Source: Bremia lactucae
Taxonomy: Eukaryota; Oomycota; Peronosporomycetes; Peronosporales; Peronosporaceae
Length of the DNA stretch: 64,000 bases
NCBI RefSeq assembly: GCF_004359215.1
Contig: NC_090613.1
Location: 3,909,002 to 3,973,001, forward strand
Direction: 5' to 3'
Each line of letters begins with the position of its first letter. Positions within the stretch are counted from its first letter, which is position 1. The notes under the pieces were generated by a model. The model was not told the DNA's origin, did not search any database, and saw only the letters and a list, made by a program, of their open reading frames with translations. Shown piece by piece: positions 23,301 to 32,938 of the stretch. Both the position numbers and the translations under genes were made by a program.

Positions 23301-24281
23301 GCTTTCGAAGAAGCCGGAAACGATGTCTTACATGGTACTCTTGCACCCATGACGCCGTGGACCAAGGGGTTTCGTGGAAGTATGTACCAAACAAGCCAGT
23401 CCTCGTTTCTATCTCGTGGATGCGTGGAACAGGTGAATACATCGACCGTACGCGTAACGGAATTGCCACTTGGGAAATGGGTCGAAGACTATAAAAAGTT
23501 GCTATGGGACTTGATCGGCAAGAAGATCATTCGGTCGTTTTCAGAGCATCATTCGGATCAAGACGTATGCTTTGATATTTCCATGACGCGATCGGATTTG
23601 GCAAAGTGCTCTGAAAACGAAACAAAGGAGCAAACAACGAGTGATGCTAACGTACGTAGTGGATATGATGCATTAAGCAAATTGCTGCGCCTAGAAGCAC
23701 CTCTAAGTACTACCAATATGCATGCATTCAATGCTCACGGACAACTGGTCAAGTACGAGACAAGTGAAGCCATTTTACGCGACTTTTATAATGTTCGACG
23801 TGATTTATATGCAAAGCGCAAGCAATATCTTATACAATCTCAGCAGAAACAAGTACTCCGTTTAAGCAACCGAATTCGATTTATTCAAGAGGTTTCGTTT
23901 GGCAATTTGGCAAAACTATTAAAGGAACGACTTCCAAAAGCTGTGCTGGTTCAAATGCTCCAAGAGCTCCACTTTACACCGGCTTATGCTCTTCAAAACG
24001 ATAATATTATTCATGATGGGAATCTCGGTAGAAATGCGGGTGACCAAGAGGTTGCTGGTGATCTGCATTCGAATTGCGATGATTACGACTACTTGCTGCA
24101 AACGTCGCTCTTGAGTTTCACCCAGGAATTCACCGAACGGTTGCAAAAGGAACACGATACAAAGCAAGAAAAGTTAAAGCAGCTGCAGGAAACAACTCCT
24201 GCGCAGTTGTGGCAACAAGAACTTGAGCAACTGCGCGCGATGCTGGTGCAAGACCCCGACTTTCAAGTGGGACATCATTAG
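20340..24281 (+). CDS. DNA topoisomerase II with N-terminal mitochondrial-type presequence
   Basis: Intronless 1313-residue type IIA topoisomerase. Domains in order: GHKL ATPase from about residue 115 (KKSPLEHVLLRPGMYIGSVE, IVNAVDN, GRHGYGAKLTNIFS), TOPRIM (EGDSAKALAVAGLA with Glu571; TDQDHDGSHIKG with Asp651-Asp655), then the winged helix with catalytic Tyr912 in AASPRYIFTLL. It makes a transient double-strand break and passes a second duplex. Before the ATPase lie about 110 extra residues, rich in Arg, Ser and Thr and almost free of acids (MWRCGAGRRREWRRITRP), a probable mitochondrial import signal. The protein ends soon after the tower/coiled-coil core and lacks the charged nuclear C-terminal domain of eukaryotic topo II. 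Both facts suggest an organellar isoform. Confidence 0.93.
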   Translation: MWRCGAGRRREWRRITRPISLYSAAPTTTSSIRTNSSFRPSNLRFHNTKTVATAAKCSFREGNLLPPLASISSAQLYRCVDRNPLFLCNKSVCNRKPRVSVLSRRAFCNVESIYQKKSPLEHVLLRPGMYIGSVETTRDTMWMASNGSELLNDKLRMKPQTVEYVPALYKIFDEIIVNAVDNKVRDPSMRHLDVVIDPGNKTNGYRPWISVYNDGKGIPVKFHKTEKVYVPELVLGHLLTGSNFDDAAARLTGGRHGYGAKLTNIFSQEFMVETGDASVGLQYKQVWRNNMRIRGEPEINEFTGKDKDFTKVSFSPDLKKFEMEKLTASMVRVLEKRVFDVAGCLPDVKVTLNGKTVPLSGFESYIHAFCDSTTSLPAKPQTSVPNTDTKALSRSNVIYSRVNKRWDIGLLPSDMGFLQVSFVNGMSALRGGSHVGYIRDQICRHVADHVNKKNPELSITAAHVKPHMALFINCQIENPTFDSQMKEYMTSRPSTYGSTCLLSEKLLKSILLESGIVDRVVQSARARQRAALFKKVSSTRTKTSSVNVPKLEDANYAGGTRSRECSLILTEGDSAKALAVAGLAVVGRDQFGVFPLRGKLLNVRDATVAQLGKNVEFAHLCTILGLRMDEQYSTDKARETLRYGRVIVMTDQDHDGSHIKGLLLNLFHTFWPELLKQPGFLCAFITPLIKVRPTFKQTILETRQFFSLPEYFDWKTSLPVKDFKHYVIKYYKGLGTSTSAEGRAYFRDLDNHIVHFQWTGDEDGDALDLVFNKARASDRKTWLSTAYSPNSFLDTSMGNVTYRDFVNQELIQFSYADNQRSLPSGIDGLKTSQRKVLFACFKRKLTSEVKVAQLAGYCSEQTAYHHGEASLHSTIVNMAQDFVSSNNLPLLYPSGQFGTRLQGGKDAASPRYIFTLLQKYTRMVFPEEDDALLRYADDDGFPVEPVYYVPIIPMLLVNGAEGIGTGWSTSIPCHHPIVIIDNLLKLIAFEEAGNDVLHGTLAPMTPWTKGFRGSMYQTSQSSFLSRGCVEQVNTSTVRVTELPLGKWVEDYKKLLWDLIGKKIIRSFSEHHSDQDVCFDISMTRSDLAKCSENETKEQTTSDANVRSGYDALSKLLRLEAPLSTTNMHAFNAHGQLVKYETSEAILRDFYNVRRDLYAKRKQYLIQSQQKQVLRLSNRIRFIQEVSFGNLAKLLKERLPKAVLVQMLQELHFTPAYALQNDNIIHDGNLGRNAGDQEVAGDLHSNCDDYDYLLQTSLLSFTQEFTERLQKEHDTKQEKLKQLQETTPAQLWQQELEQLRAMLVQDPDFQVGHH

Positions 24282-24639
24282 ATATATATAAAAATGAAAT
24301 TCGTTTTTTTGGAAATTATTCGAGTCTTTTACGTCCACGTGTGTTACTTTTTTTTTAAATTATTGCCTTGCGTTTTGACCAATCACATGAGGTCATTGCC
24401 TTCTTTTCCGGGGAGTTATCCCACTTTGTAAGCAAGAAGACACCTTGAGATCAGGTACGAAACGTGGTTATCGTTGGGGTTATGGCAGTGCTCTTCTACA
24501 GACGCGCGACTCTTTCGTAATCTGTTGTATATATAGAGAGAGTCTAATCGTTTCTATTTTCGTCGTAGCTCGCCACAAGAAGCAACAGTAACGCTTTTTG
24601 TGACCTCGCCTATTCGGAACAAGTGACGCAATTGCAGTC

Positions 24640-25260
24640 ATGGCAAAACATGGCGCGGAAGTGGTTATCAGTATGTATCAAGACTGACTTCAATACTTTT
24701 GTATACAAGTTGCTGGCCGCTGATACCGTGTGCTGTACACGTGGATGTTGTTCTTATTGCGTTGTAGTGCCCCGGAACTTTAAGCTGCTCGAAGAATTGG
24801 AGAACAGTGAAAAGGGACATGGCGACATGAGTATTTCCTATGGATTAGAGCAGGCAGATGATATCTTCCTTACAAACTGGATTGGCACGATACTTGGTCC
24901 TGCTGGCGTGAGTTTCGGATTCTTTTTTTTATTTCATTGTGGGCTTTCGAAACTCAATTAAAAGTTATGAATATGGTGATACGTGCTTTGCAGACATGCC
25001 ACGATGGACGTATCTATAGTCTGCGAATTCATTGTAGCGATCAGTACCCTCACATTCCTCCCGAAGTTCACTTCACGAGCCGCATCAACATGAGCTGTGT
25101 GGACCCGCAATCGGGCCGCGTGGATCCGCGACGGCTGGCTGCGCTGGATAGCTGGCACCGTAATAATGGCATTGAAAACGTCCTTGTGGCCATTCGTGCT
25201 GAAATGGCGTCGTCTACGAATCGACGTCTTCCTCAGCCGCCTGAGGGTACCAACTTTTAG
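24640..25260 (+). CDS. Ubiquitin-conjugating enzyme E2 variant (Mms2/Uev1 type)
   Basis: Exons 24640..24670, 24768..24907 and 24994..25260 give 145 residues, the usual length. Family sequence is evident: [60 protein letters not shown] and the terminal [10 protein letters not shown]. Uev proteins lack the catalytic cysteine and HPN motif and pair with Ubc13 to build Lys63-linked ubiquitin chains in DNA-damage tolerance. There is no HPN here; a Cys in INMSCVDP lies outside the expected E2 catalytic position. Exon 1 is only 31 nt. The stop is convergent with the lamin-tail gene, 154 bp apart. Confidence 0.92.
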
Positions 25261-25414
25261 AGGCAGCATAAGCCTTCTTTTAGCCGAGCCAATATGATGA
25301 GAGGAGACGGTAGGAAGGAGGGGTTTTCTTAACTTTACGTTAAAAAGTCATAAAGCAGCATTTTTTTAAGATGTCAAGAGTTACTATTTACTACAAGTTA
25401 GAAATTATTTAATT

Positions 25415-26890
25415 CTACCGACAGCGGGATCGAAAGCGGAATTTCTTCGGTGTAGAATAAATTATTGAAGGGGTTTCGATTTGAGAGGTGACATCTTGTT
25501 CGTACTTGCTCACTTGTTGCAATTGTTTCGAAGACTGGCTTGGAACATTGTGCACTTGAACATGGAAATGTTTAATGATACATTGAAACATGTGGGAAAT
25601 AATAGCCAGTGCTCGTATAAAATCGACTCCCGAGGCCACAGTGAAGAGCGGTACAAGTAAATACCCTACGAACTTCCATAAACGTGACGGGTGGCTGCTT
25701 AATGGAAGTAAAAGAAGCAGATGTAGCAGCAATGCGCGGCCAATGCCACAAGTGCAGAAAAACGCGCGGTACTTGTGCTCCAATCGTGCACATTGCTTAA
25801 GTAAAGGATGCCAGTGACATCGTGCGTTTAGGAAACGGACATGTACCGCAGCGGCGTTAATGCAGCTTACGCCAAGGTCCAGCCGCAGCATGTAGTCAAA
25901 CAAAGTGCTTAATAATGGGTACACGACTTGCAGTGATCGATACAATCCCAGCGCTGCAGCTTGATCCAGTACAATAGACGTAAAATTCGCAATAGTGACC
26001 AAGAACCCGCTCTTAATGCTTAATAAAAGTCTCCTTGCAATAATATCACACGTGAGAATCATAAAGACGAGTGTCATTATTCTTGATAGCAATTGTGGTC
26101 GTCTTTCATTCTTACTCAGAGGTTGACACATGATAAACAGGAAATATATCAACACGGCACGAATTGATTCCATTAGTGGCACAAGAAGAATCGCAAGAAA
26201 ATGTTTAAGTAGAGATTTATTCGACACGACACCCCAGTAACTCGAAAAGATATAAATTTCGCGCGGATATGATGAAGTCGAGAATATTGTCTTTTTAAAT
26301 GTCGGCCACGACGTTTGTTTCTTAAACTCGGGGGGCGACAGACACCCGGCACAAAAGCGAGGGTTAATAATATCACTGCGAACCGTTCGAAGATGAGTCG
26401 ACTTGCAGTGCAAAACACGAAATTCCGTATTTCCATCTGCAGACACGTATATCGAGGCCACTTCCACTAACAGTGGATCGAATAGAAAGACTTCATAGGC
26501 TTGAGTTGTTGAAAAATCAAACGGAAGGTGCCGTAAAGTGCCAGTAGTGTTAGTCCAAAAAAGATAGGGTTGTCGCAAATAGTCTTCGTCGAGTTTTAAA
26601 GATCCTGGAGAACACCATACTGTCACCTCGTCGCCCTGTAGTAGTGTATATTTTGGTGGGAAGTAAAAGATGTCGTTGGTATTACTGCAGTGTAAGCTGA
26701 AGCCAGTAAGGTCGACGCACACGTCGGAAGGATTGGACACGACGACCCATTGTTTCGATGCATCTATACGTGAAAGATAGAGCTGTTGCATGACGATTTT
26801 GTGGCAAATTTGCATGCTCGCACGCGCCACCTGCTGGTCGAGCGAAGCCAATGGCAGTCGCCGTTGCAGCGAGTAGCTCATTTGTGGCAA
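25415..26890 (-). CDS. Lamin-tail-domain protein fused to a degenerate CDP-alcohol phosphatidyltransferase-like membrane region
   Basis: Single 491-residue frame. Residues about 35-150 read as a lamin tail (Ig-like) domain: WVVVSNPSDVCVDLTGFSL, FPPKYTLLQGDEVTVWC, LFWTNTTGTLR and AYEVFLFDPLLVEVASIYV. From about 225 to 450 follow several hydrophobic helices. CDIIARRLLLSIKSGFLV (281-298) resembles the CDP-alcohol phosphatidyltransferase signature DGxxARx8GxxxDxxxD found in phosphatidylinositol synthase, with D282, A285, R286 and G295 kept but the invariant second Gly and both later Asp missing. The C-terminus is soluble and Gln/Ser/Arg-rich. The protein is therefore probably a non-catalytic multipass membrane protein. 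The lamin-tail call is strong; the transferase relation is an inference from the partial motif and helix layout. Confidence 0.75.
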   Translation of the reverse strand: MPQMSYSLQRRLPLASLDQQVARASMQICHKIVMQQLYLSRIDASKQWVVVSNPSDVCVDLTGFSLHCSNTNDIFYFPPKYTLLQGDEVTVWCSPGSLKLDEDYLRQPYLFWTNTTGTLRHLPFDFSTTQAYEVFLFDPLLVEVASIYVSADGNTEFRVLHCKSTHLRTVRSDIINPRFCAGCLSPPEFKKQTSWPTFKKTIFSTSSYPREIYIFSSYWGVVSNKSLLKHFLAILLVPLMESIRAVLIYFLFIMCQPLSKNERRPQLLSRIMTLVFMILTCDIIARRLLLSIKSGFLVTIANFTSIVLDQAAALGLYRSLQVVYPLLSTLFDYMLRLDLGVSCINAAAVHVRFLNARCHWHPLLKQCARLEHKYRAFFCTCGIGRALLLHLLLLLPLSSHPSRLWKFVGYLLVPLFTVASGVDFIRALAIISHMFQCIIKHFHVQVHNVPSQSSKQLQQVSKYEQDVTSQIETPSIIYSTPKKFRFRSRCR

Positions 26891-27207
26891 CTACGTTTTC
26901 TGAATTCAAAATACCTCATGAAAAGCGTCGTTACGTTGACAACCCATGCTTTATTAAGAGAAATAAATTTAGCGATGGGACGTCAGTTCTTAATTCTTTT
27001 AGCTGGTGGTAAAGACACAAAGCATCTGATTGGATGATAATTGAGAAATTACTCATCAGTACAATCTTTTAAGAATTGTCCCCACAGCTATTTCCAAAAT
27101 TATTTTTTCTTAAATTTAGACCGCTCCTACTTAAATTATGGCTCCCACAACTTTTTGGGGGATAAATAAATAATTTTGAATTCGCAAACAGCATTTGTTT
27201 TTTCCAG

Positions 27208-27250
27208 AACTTCTGTAAAGATATTAATTCTTCATGACTTTACAGAAGTT
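27208..27250. repeat. Perfect 13-bp inverted repeat next to the LTR
   Basis: Arms AACTTCTGTAAAG (27208..27220) and CTTTACAGAAGTT (27238..27250) pair perfectly around a 17-nt loop, three bases from the LTR end at 27254. It could be a hairpin terminator-like structure, a footprint of another element or chance. The rest of 26891..27253 shows nothing else. Confidence 0.7.
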
Positions 27251-27253
27251 AGG

Positions 27254-27696
27254 TGTAACGGGGCGCTGCCGACTTGTACTGCTTCAGTACAAGTCCACTT
27301 CACACTGCTTCAGTTGCGAGTGGTGCCTTACGTCACTTCACGCACACTAGTACGTGCAGAGAAAGACTTCTCTTGAAGACACTTACCTTAAAGAGGGTTA
27401 AATGAAAACTGTACTAATATAATTAAGTTTCTCTTCTTTTTATCTGTTAATGCTAACTTAATTATTAACTAATACTAAAATTGGAATTGAAATCTTATCT
27501 GTCTCTCTCTCTTTGTTTACGTTTACAGCTGATTAGTCTGCGAGATAATAGATATAACGGCTTATACCCATTTATGGATAAGATTTCCGAGCATTACTAT
27601 ACAGAGTAATATTCTCCAAATATTATCTATCTTTTAGATACTATATCAATTAACAACCTTAAGTGTTAATTTCATGTAACGATACACACCGTTACA
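27254..27696 (-). repeat. Ty3/gypsy LTR (3' LTR of a minus-strand element)
   Basis: 443-bp repeat bounded by TGTAACGG...CCGTTACA. Read on the minus strand it starts TGTAACGGTGTGTATCGTTAC and ends GCGCCCCGTTACA. The purine run AAGGGAGGGGTGA abuts its 5' end (27697..27709 on the plus strand as TCACCCCTCCCTT), which is the polypurine tract and marks this copy as the 3' LTR. The copy at 61318..61758 is 441 bp and clearly related, so the boundaries are supported by two copies. Confidence 0.85.
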
Positions 27697-27813
27697 TCAC
27701 CCCTCCCTTAACGACAATCCCTCTGACTGACATTGGGTAGAGTGGTCACTATAAGACCACTTTATGAAAAAACGATGACGATTGGTAAGAACCATCATTT
27801 TTAATTCTATCGA

Positions 27814-28624
27814 ATGGTTAACAAGTCCATACGATATGCGTATAGTGCGGTGCCTTCGGCTGCGGTTGATGCAGTCGCGGGTGACGCACTAATGTATCTT
27901 GCGGCAGACGATCCGTCTGCCGTAGTTTCTTCTTCTCGCGAAGCACTAGATGTTGCGGGTGCACGTGGTGGTTTACCACGTGAATTCGACCCCTCTTTGG
28001 AGGTCGACTACAAGTGCGAGTCGGACGAAAAATGGCCGACTCGGGGAGAATAGAACAGTGGCCTGATAGACGTCAGGCGGCTGACTATGAGCCTTCGAAA
28101 GAGAGGGTTCATTCTGATAATTGAGCTAATAGTCTGTTTGATTTCGACGATAAGGGTGATTACTCATCGCTCGTTCCGTCTCCCGTACTGTCATCTGCAC
28201 CTGTTTTTGTGCAAGGTGGTGACGATGGCATAAGCCATCGTAAGAAAAGTTCTTGTGGTACCCCTGCTTCAGGGGTACCACTCAGCGGAGTGAAGACAAC
28301 AAAATGATTCTTCTCTTCCCTAAAATGAAGCCGTGGCTTTTGCCCGAACGGCTAATCAATAGCTTGTCTGGAGAAACTACTCCTCACAATAAATATCCTT
28401 TATTTATTGCGACAAAGCTACATGGCCTTGATCCCAGCGTGAAGAACTTTCGCGCTGACGAAGATTTTTATCTCGATGCTTTTCTAAAGCATCGATGGTG
28501 TAGTGGCAACAGTAAGCGAGATAAGGCCTCGCTTATGCAAACTTGGAGTGCGTTCATTCGCAATGTCAAAGACATCGGACGCGAAGCTTGGCTGCAAAAA
28601 CTTAACGCGAATCGCGTTAAATGA
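27814..28624 (+). pseudogene. Antisense ORF between gypsy pol and 3' LTR, frame-broken
   Basis: Runs opposite to the retroelement, starting 117 bp inside the LTR. Three consecutive frames are open: 27814-28053 (MVNKSIRYAYSAVPSAAV start), about 28131-28293 (SLFDFDDKGDYSSLVPSP), and 28253-28624 (KMILLFPKMKPWLLPERL ... LMQTWSAFIRNVKDIG). Joined by eye they suggest one protein of roughly 260 residues broken by frameshifts. The first segment recurs antisense at 38157..38392. No known domain was recognised; antisense ORFs near the 3' LTR are known in some plant gypsy lineages. Confidence 0.5.
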
Positions 28625-28667
28625 GAAAAGAACTCCAACCGGTGCAAAGTAAAAATTGCATCGGCTG

Positions 28668-30680
28668 TCACGTGAGACTGGACTTCCATGCCTCACGTGG
28701 GGCGATCCCTGTCCGTGTTGCGTTGACAACACGAAGAGAGTAAAAGGGGATGTCTATTCCCTTTCTTCGCCCTGAGGAAGGGCTCGCATTTTTACTGAAA
28801 AGCGTCACGCGATTGACGTTTTGCAATCGATTTACAAGCGCCAGAATGCGTGTTTTTCTATGGACCTTCTGAACCATCGGATAGATTTCGTCATACTGAC
28901 GGACGAGGCCCTCAACGTCAGCAACCAGCTGGGAACGAGGCTTCCACCTGTCATGTGAAGGTGGATAACCGCACCAGCGAACAAGATAACTCGTCCGCTG
29001 CCCCTTCACATCACGGTGGTTTGGCTATATTCCACAAGGAAACGTTGACCACCGTGCGAATCCACCAATGTTTGTGGTGGAGGAGGAAAAATTAGATCCG
29101 AACCGTGTGTCGGATATAGAATCGAAGATCGACAAAATCGATTGCTTCCTCCATGCTTTGGAGGAGGAAAAATAAGATCCGAACCGTGTTGGAATTAATG
29201 TCGAGGATCGACAAAATCGATCACTTCCTCCATGCTTTGGAGGAGGGACTTGACCAAGGGCTTGACAAGCGTCGCTCGTTGGGGCAGACGGTGCATGCTC
29301 ACCATATCGAACGGCTCGAAGACCGTTCAAAGAGTGCGTACTCCATGTTGGAGTACTAACGGAAATAATACACTCTCCGTGATGAGCTGTCGTCCGCTCA
29401 TAGCAGTTTCGAGGATACTCGGAACCGGCATGAGAATCTTTAGATTGAACATGAGAATCTGGTTCGCGAGCACAAGAATCTTTTCGAGATTTTTGAAAAG
29501 GGTGGTCAGATCCGTCCTCGGAAGAAACAACGTACTGATAGTACGGGTGGAGCCGATAAACATAAAACGTAGGATGCGCTCGCATCCTTCGTGGCAATTT
29601 ATTGTGTACGCATTGCCTCTGCGATGCAGTACACGGAAAGGCACAATGAACTTGGGTAGTAGTTTACTGCTACCCACATAAGTGACTACACTCTTAGGAA
29701 GGTTTACCGTAGAGAGTAGCACTAGATCATTAATTTAAATGATTGAACATTTGCTTTTCTATGTTTGTCTGCATTCCGTTTCTGACGGTCCGCTGCGTGA
29801 GCAATGGAAAACTGAACGAAACGAATTATTGATTCTCGAGTCAGCAGAAATTCTTCTGCTGACTCATTCGTTCTGTCTTTTTCAGTACGCTTTGTGCGCA
29901 CTGCCATTAAATCATTCTCATCTTCGATGTTGATTTCTTCGACATCGACATCATTCGCGTCGTTGTTGACTTCGACGCGTGATGAGCATGAGCCAGAAGT
30001 GGTTTTGCTCGTGCGAGCCTCCCCCCTTAAACTAGAGGATCCCTTTAAATGGGTGGGTATGCATTGATGGCGTAAGCCATTCCCGAAGGACGGTGTATGC
30101 GTTGTAGACGCATCACCGAATTATTGACGGCGAATTCGACCATCGGTAAAACTCGCTTAATTCAATTACAATTGGACGAAACTTCGACGGATCTCTTCGG
30201 GGCGCGATTTACGCGTTCGTCTGACCATCTGTCTCTGGATGATCAGAAGTTGAAATAGTAAGCCGTGTTCCGAGAGGTCGGAACACGTATTGCCAGTACT
30301 CCGCCGTGAACCGTCAATTTCTATCCGAGACTAAGTCATAAGGTAGATCGTGGAGTTTGAATACCGTATCGATAAAGGCACGGGCACAGCCCGGAGCCGT
30401 GATCAACTCGGGTACTGCAGCAAGATTGTCCAAATTGCTGAATCTGTCTTCAAAAACAAGGATTCCATTGTTTTTGTGATCGTCTCCGGGAAATCTTAAG
30501 ACGAAGTCCATAGATATGGACTGCCAACACTCTGCCGGAAGTGGGAGAGGTTAGAGGTGCACGGAGTGAAGAACTAGGCTTCACCCGTTGACATACCTCG
30601 CAAGCACGGACGTACTTGCGCACGAACTGATGCTGGCGGAGACAGTAAATGTCGCGACTTAATGTGAGGTAAAACTTCTC
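28668..30680 (-). mobile_element. Ty3/gypsy integrase and chromodomain remnants
   Basis: Minus-strand pol 3' part in broken frames. From its 5' side: the zinc-binding HHCC region with CEVCQR (about 30540-30640); the catalytic core MDFVLRFPGDDHKNNGILVF (30314..30511), which ends at a truncated SDRN where SDRDPRF is expected; the integrase C-terminal segments VDRQ-type (29722..29907), then VLLSTVNLPKSVVTYVGSSK and LLPKFIVPFRVLHRRGNAYT (29500-29722); and finally a chromodomain, YLVRWCGYPPSHDRWKP (28900-29009). Frame changes, stops and an inserted GC-poor repeat (29040-29240, a near-duplicate of about 75 bp) show that the element is dead. Confidence 0.8.
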
Positions 30681-31063
30681 ACGTCAACGATTCCCACTTG
30701 TTGGTGCATCGTGACACTCATACATGATGCGCAAGCGCAAATCATTGTGAGTTGGGACGACGACACGTGGAGTGTCGCTGGCAACGGCTGTGTAATACAA
30801 TAAGCCTTTGCGTTTTGTGTATCGATTGGATGACGATCGATATGTTAAAGATTGATATGTTCATCGAAAGTGTTGGGTTTATACATATGCGTGTATAGGG
30901 GATCGTATGACAATAACTATATGGAGAATTTGAGTGTGAAAAGTATCGTGTGTTGTGGCTCAGTTGAAAGGTTTTCGTTATTAGGGAATTAGACAGTATG
31001 ACCTCGTGCTTTCTATTCCGCTGCGGCGGAACAACTGTCTCCTTCGTACCGTGTTGGGTGTCT

Positions 31064-32938
31064 TTAACGTGTCCGCTTTTTCGTCTTCGCTGCAGATCGC
31101 TTGAACTCTTTCAGTAGCGCCGCATTCTGTTCTTCAACGCGCTGGTAATGGGCTTCGTGGCAGTTGTCGGCCTTCGTCGGTTGTTTCAGGTCTTCCACAA
31201 ACACGAATTTAAATACACCGTTCACGCCGGTCAAGTAATCATTCACGTCCGACAGTCCCACCCACTCGCCTTCATCCCAGACTTGGTGGAACTGCCAGTA
31301 ACATTCAACGCCATACAGTGGCGGCGTCCCGCTCCGAAGTAGCAGTCCACCAAATACTGTCCGGGACTCAACCCCAACTCATAAAGAGTTAGTACAGTTC
31401 CCCTCTTCGTCCCTCGAAACAATTTTTCTTCAGGGTTCTTTTGTGTACTTCGCCTGCTGTTCCGAGGTGAAATTTTACCACCACGTGCAGCAACTCGGCT
31501 ACCTTCCACGTACCGAGCCCATCCCCGGGCGGAATATTCTATAACTGCTTAAACTTCTCCCACAGGTCCGTCGTGATGATTCCAGATCACCCCGTGACTT
31601 CGTACAAGGCCCGGACCGCATTCAACACACAGTCACCCTCCTCGCTCGCTGTCATTAGCCGGTGTCCGATAAAGTTGCCGCGGACGTATCGCTCGAATTG
31701 GATGGAGCGCTTCGTGTCGTCGATCCACTCATCGACCGGGTCGCACATACTCCCCAATCCGTCCTCTCTTAGGCTTGTCCCAGGCGACCATGAGTCTTCT
31801 TCAGAGGAGCCAGTGTACCGGACTAAGAAAAAGTATTCACCGAATTGCTCTCGTCGATCTCGAACTTGGTCAACCGGAAACGTCTTCCGTGTCACCCTTG
31901 TGAAGGCGCGCATGGCCGCTAGCGCTCGTGGGGCGAGCGGTTGTCGCAATGCCCCCCCGTTGATCGTGCTGTCGTTTGCTTCGTACGAGTGCCGCCCTTG
32001 CCGTCCGGCACAGCTCGTGCAAAAGTTACCCTCGCCTTCTGTCCGATGGTGGGCGTCAGAGGCATCACTTCATCTCCTTCAAAGTCGTCATTGTCGTCGT
32101 GCTCCAGACCGGCACGTCTCATTTCAGCGTCCGCCTGCAAGTGCTGTGACACCGTTGCCATTGGCAAGGTGTCCGCAATCGTTTGCCTCACAGTCGGGAA
32201 TTTCGGCAGGGGCCTTGGCCTGCGCACCCACACACCCCGCTTCCAGGACATGCGTCGTTGTCGCTGTTGCCGGGGCCGACAAATCCTCCGTCACTCGGTC
32301 GGCCAGTGACGTCATTGCGCCAGCACTCGAACCGTCAGGGTCCTTGCTCTTCGACTTCTCGGCTGCCATTTCCCATGGCAAGGTCACCACCACTAGAGAC
32401 TGCGTCGGCTCCCCGGAGTCCCCTATGCGCTTCCCTGCATCCAAAGACTCGGTGTCGCCGCTGACAACCGTTTCAAGACCCAGTGGTAAGCCCCCCCCCG
32501 TTTCCGGTGATAACCTTCGCGCGCTAGGGTCTTGAATCGGCGCCGGAGGCTTCTCCGACACATAAGTTCCCCTAAAGCTTGACGCTCCGGTAGTGACGCG
32601 ATGTCCTGGCGAGGAATGTTCCCTAGTTCGTCGAAGAACCTCGACAAACTCGCTTGTTCGCTCTTCAACAGTTGTATCCCTTGGTTCAGACACCGCCCAA
32701 AAGACAACATCAGCTCTCCGGAGTCCCCCTTGCGTGGCCCTTCCTCCAAAGGCTCGGTCTCGCCGCTGACAACCTCTCCAAAACCCAGTGTTCTGCCTCC
32801 CCCCCCCGTTTCCGGCGATAACAAGCGCGCGATAGGGTCTTGAATTGGCGTCGGCGGCTTCTCCGGGCCCTTGCCGAAAGGAGCCGGCGCATAAGGACTC
32901 GCGGAGCTTGACGCTCCGTCGGTTTTCTTACCTGGCAT
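31064..32938 (-). mobile_element. Chromodomain-containing repeat element with OTU-like GDCVLNA motif, degenerate
   Basis: Minus-strand fragments in several frames. The 5' part (32423..32938 and 32124..32693) is a low-complexity Pro/Ser/Gly region with two copies of a PETGGG-VVSG(D/E)TE unit. Then 31587..31949 contains a chromodomain-like stretch (YFFLVRYTGSSEEDSWSPG) followed after about 50 residues by SEEGDCVLNAVRALYEVTG, which resembles the Asp-Gly-x-Cys nucleophile turn of OTU cysteine peptidases. The 3' part at 31064..31261 (GLSDVNDYLTGVNGVFKFVF) looks like a second small domain. I read it as the ORF of a separate transposable element, now broken. The family is not identified. Confidence 0.5.
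32452..32910 (-). repeat. Duplicated ~140-bp unit inside the chromodomain element
   Basis: Two related units, about 32452-32585 and 32756-32910, each run from the CCGCTGACAACC stretch through a C-tract (8-9 C) and CCGTTTCCGG to GCTTGACGCTCCG. They encode PIQDP-AR-LSPETGGG-VVSG-TE in the minus frame. About 75-80 percent alike by eye. Confidence 0.7.

Noticed and set aside
31573..32535. Long plus-strand open frame (320 codons) in the transposon block
   Set aside because: Shadow of the minus-strand chromodomain element; GC-rich low-complexity sequence gives open frames on both strands, and the protein is only Ser/Pro/Arg rich.
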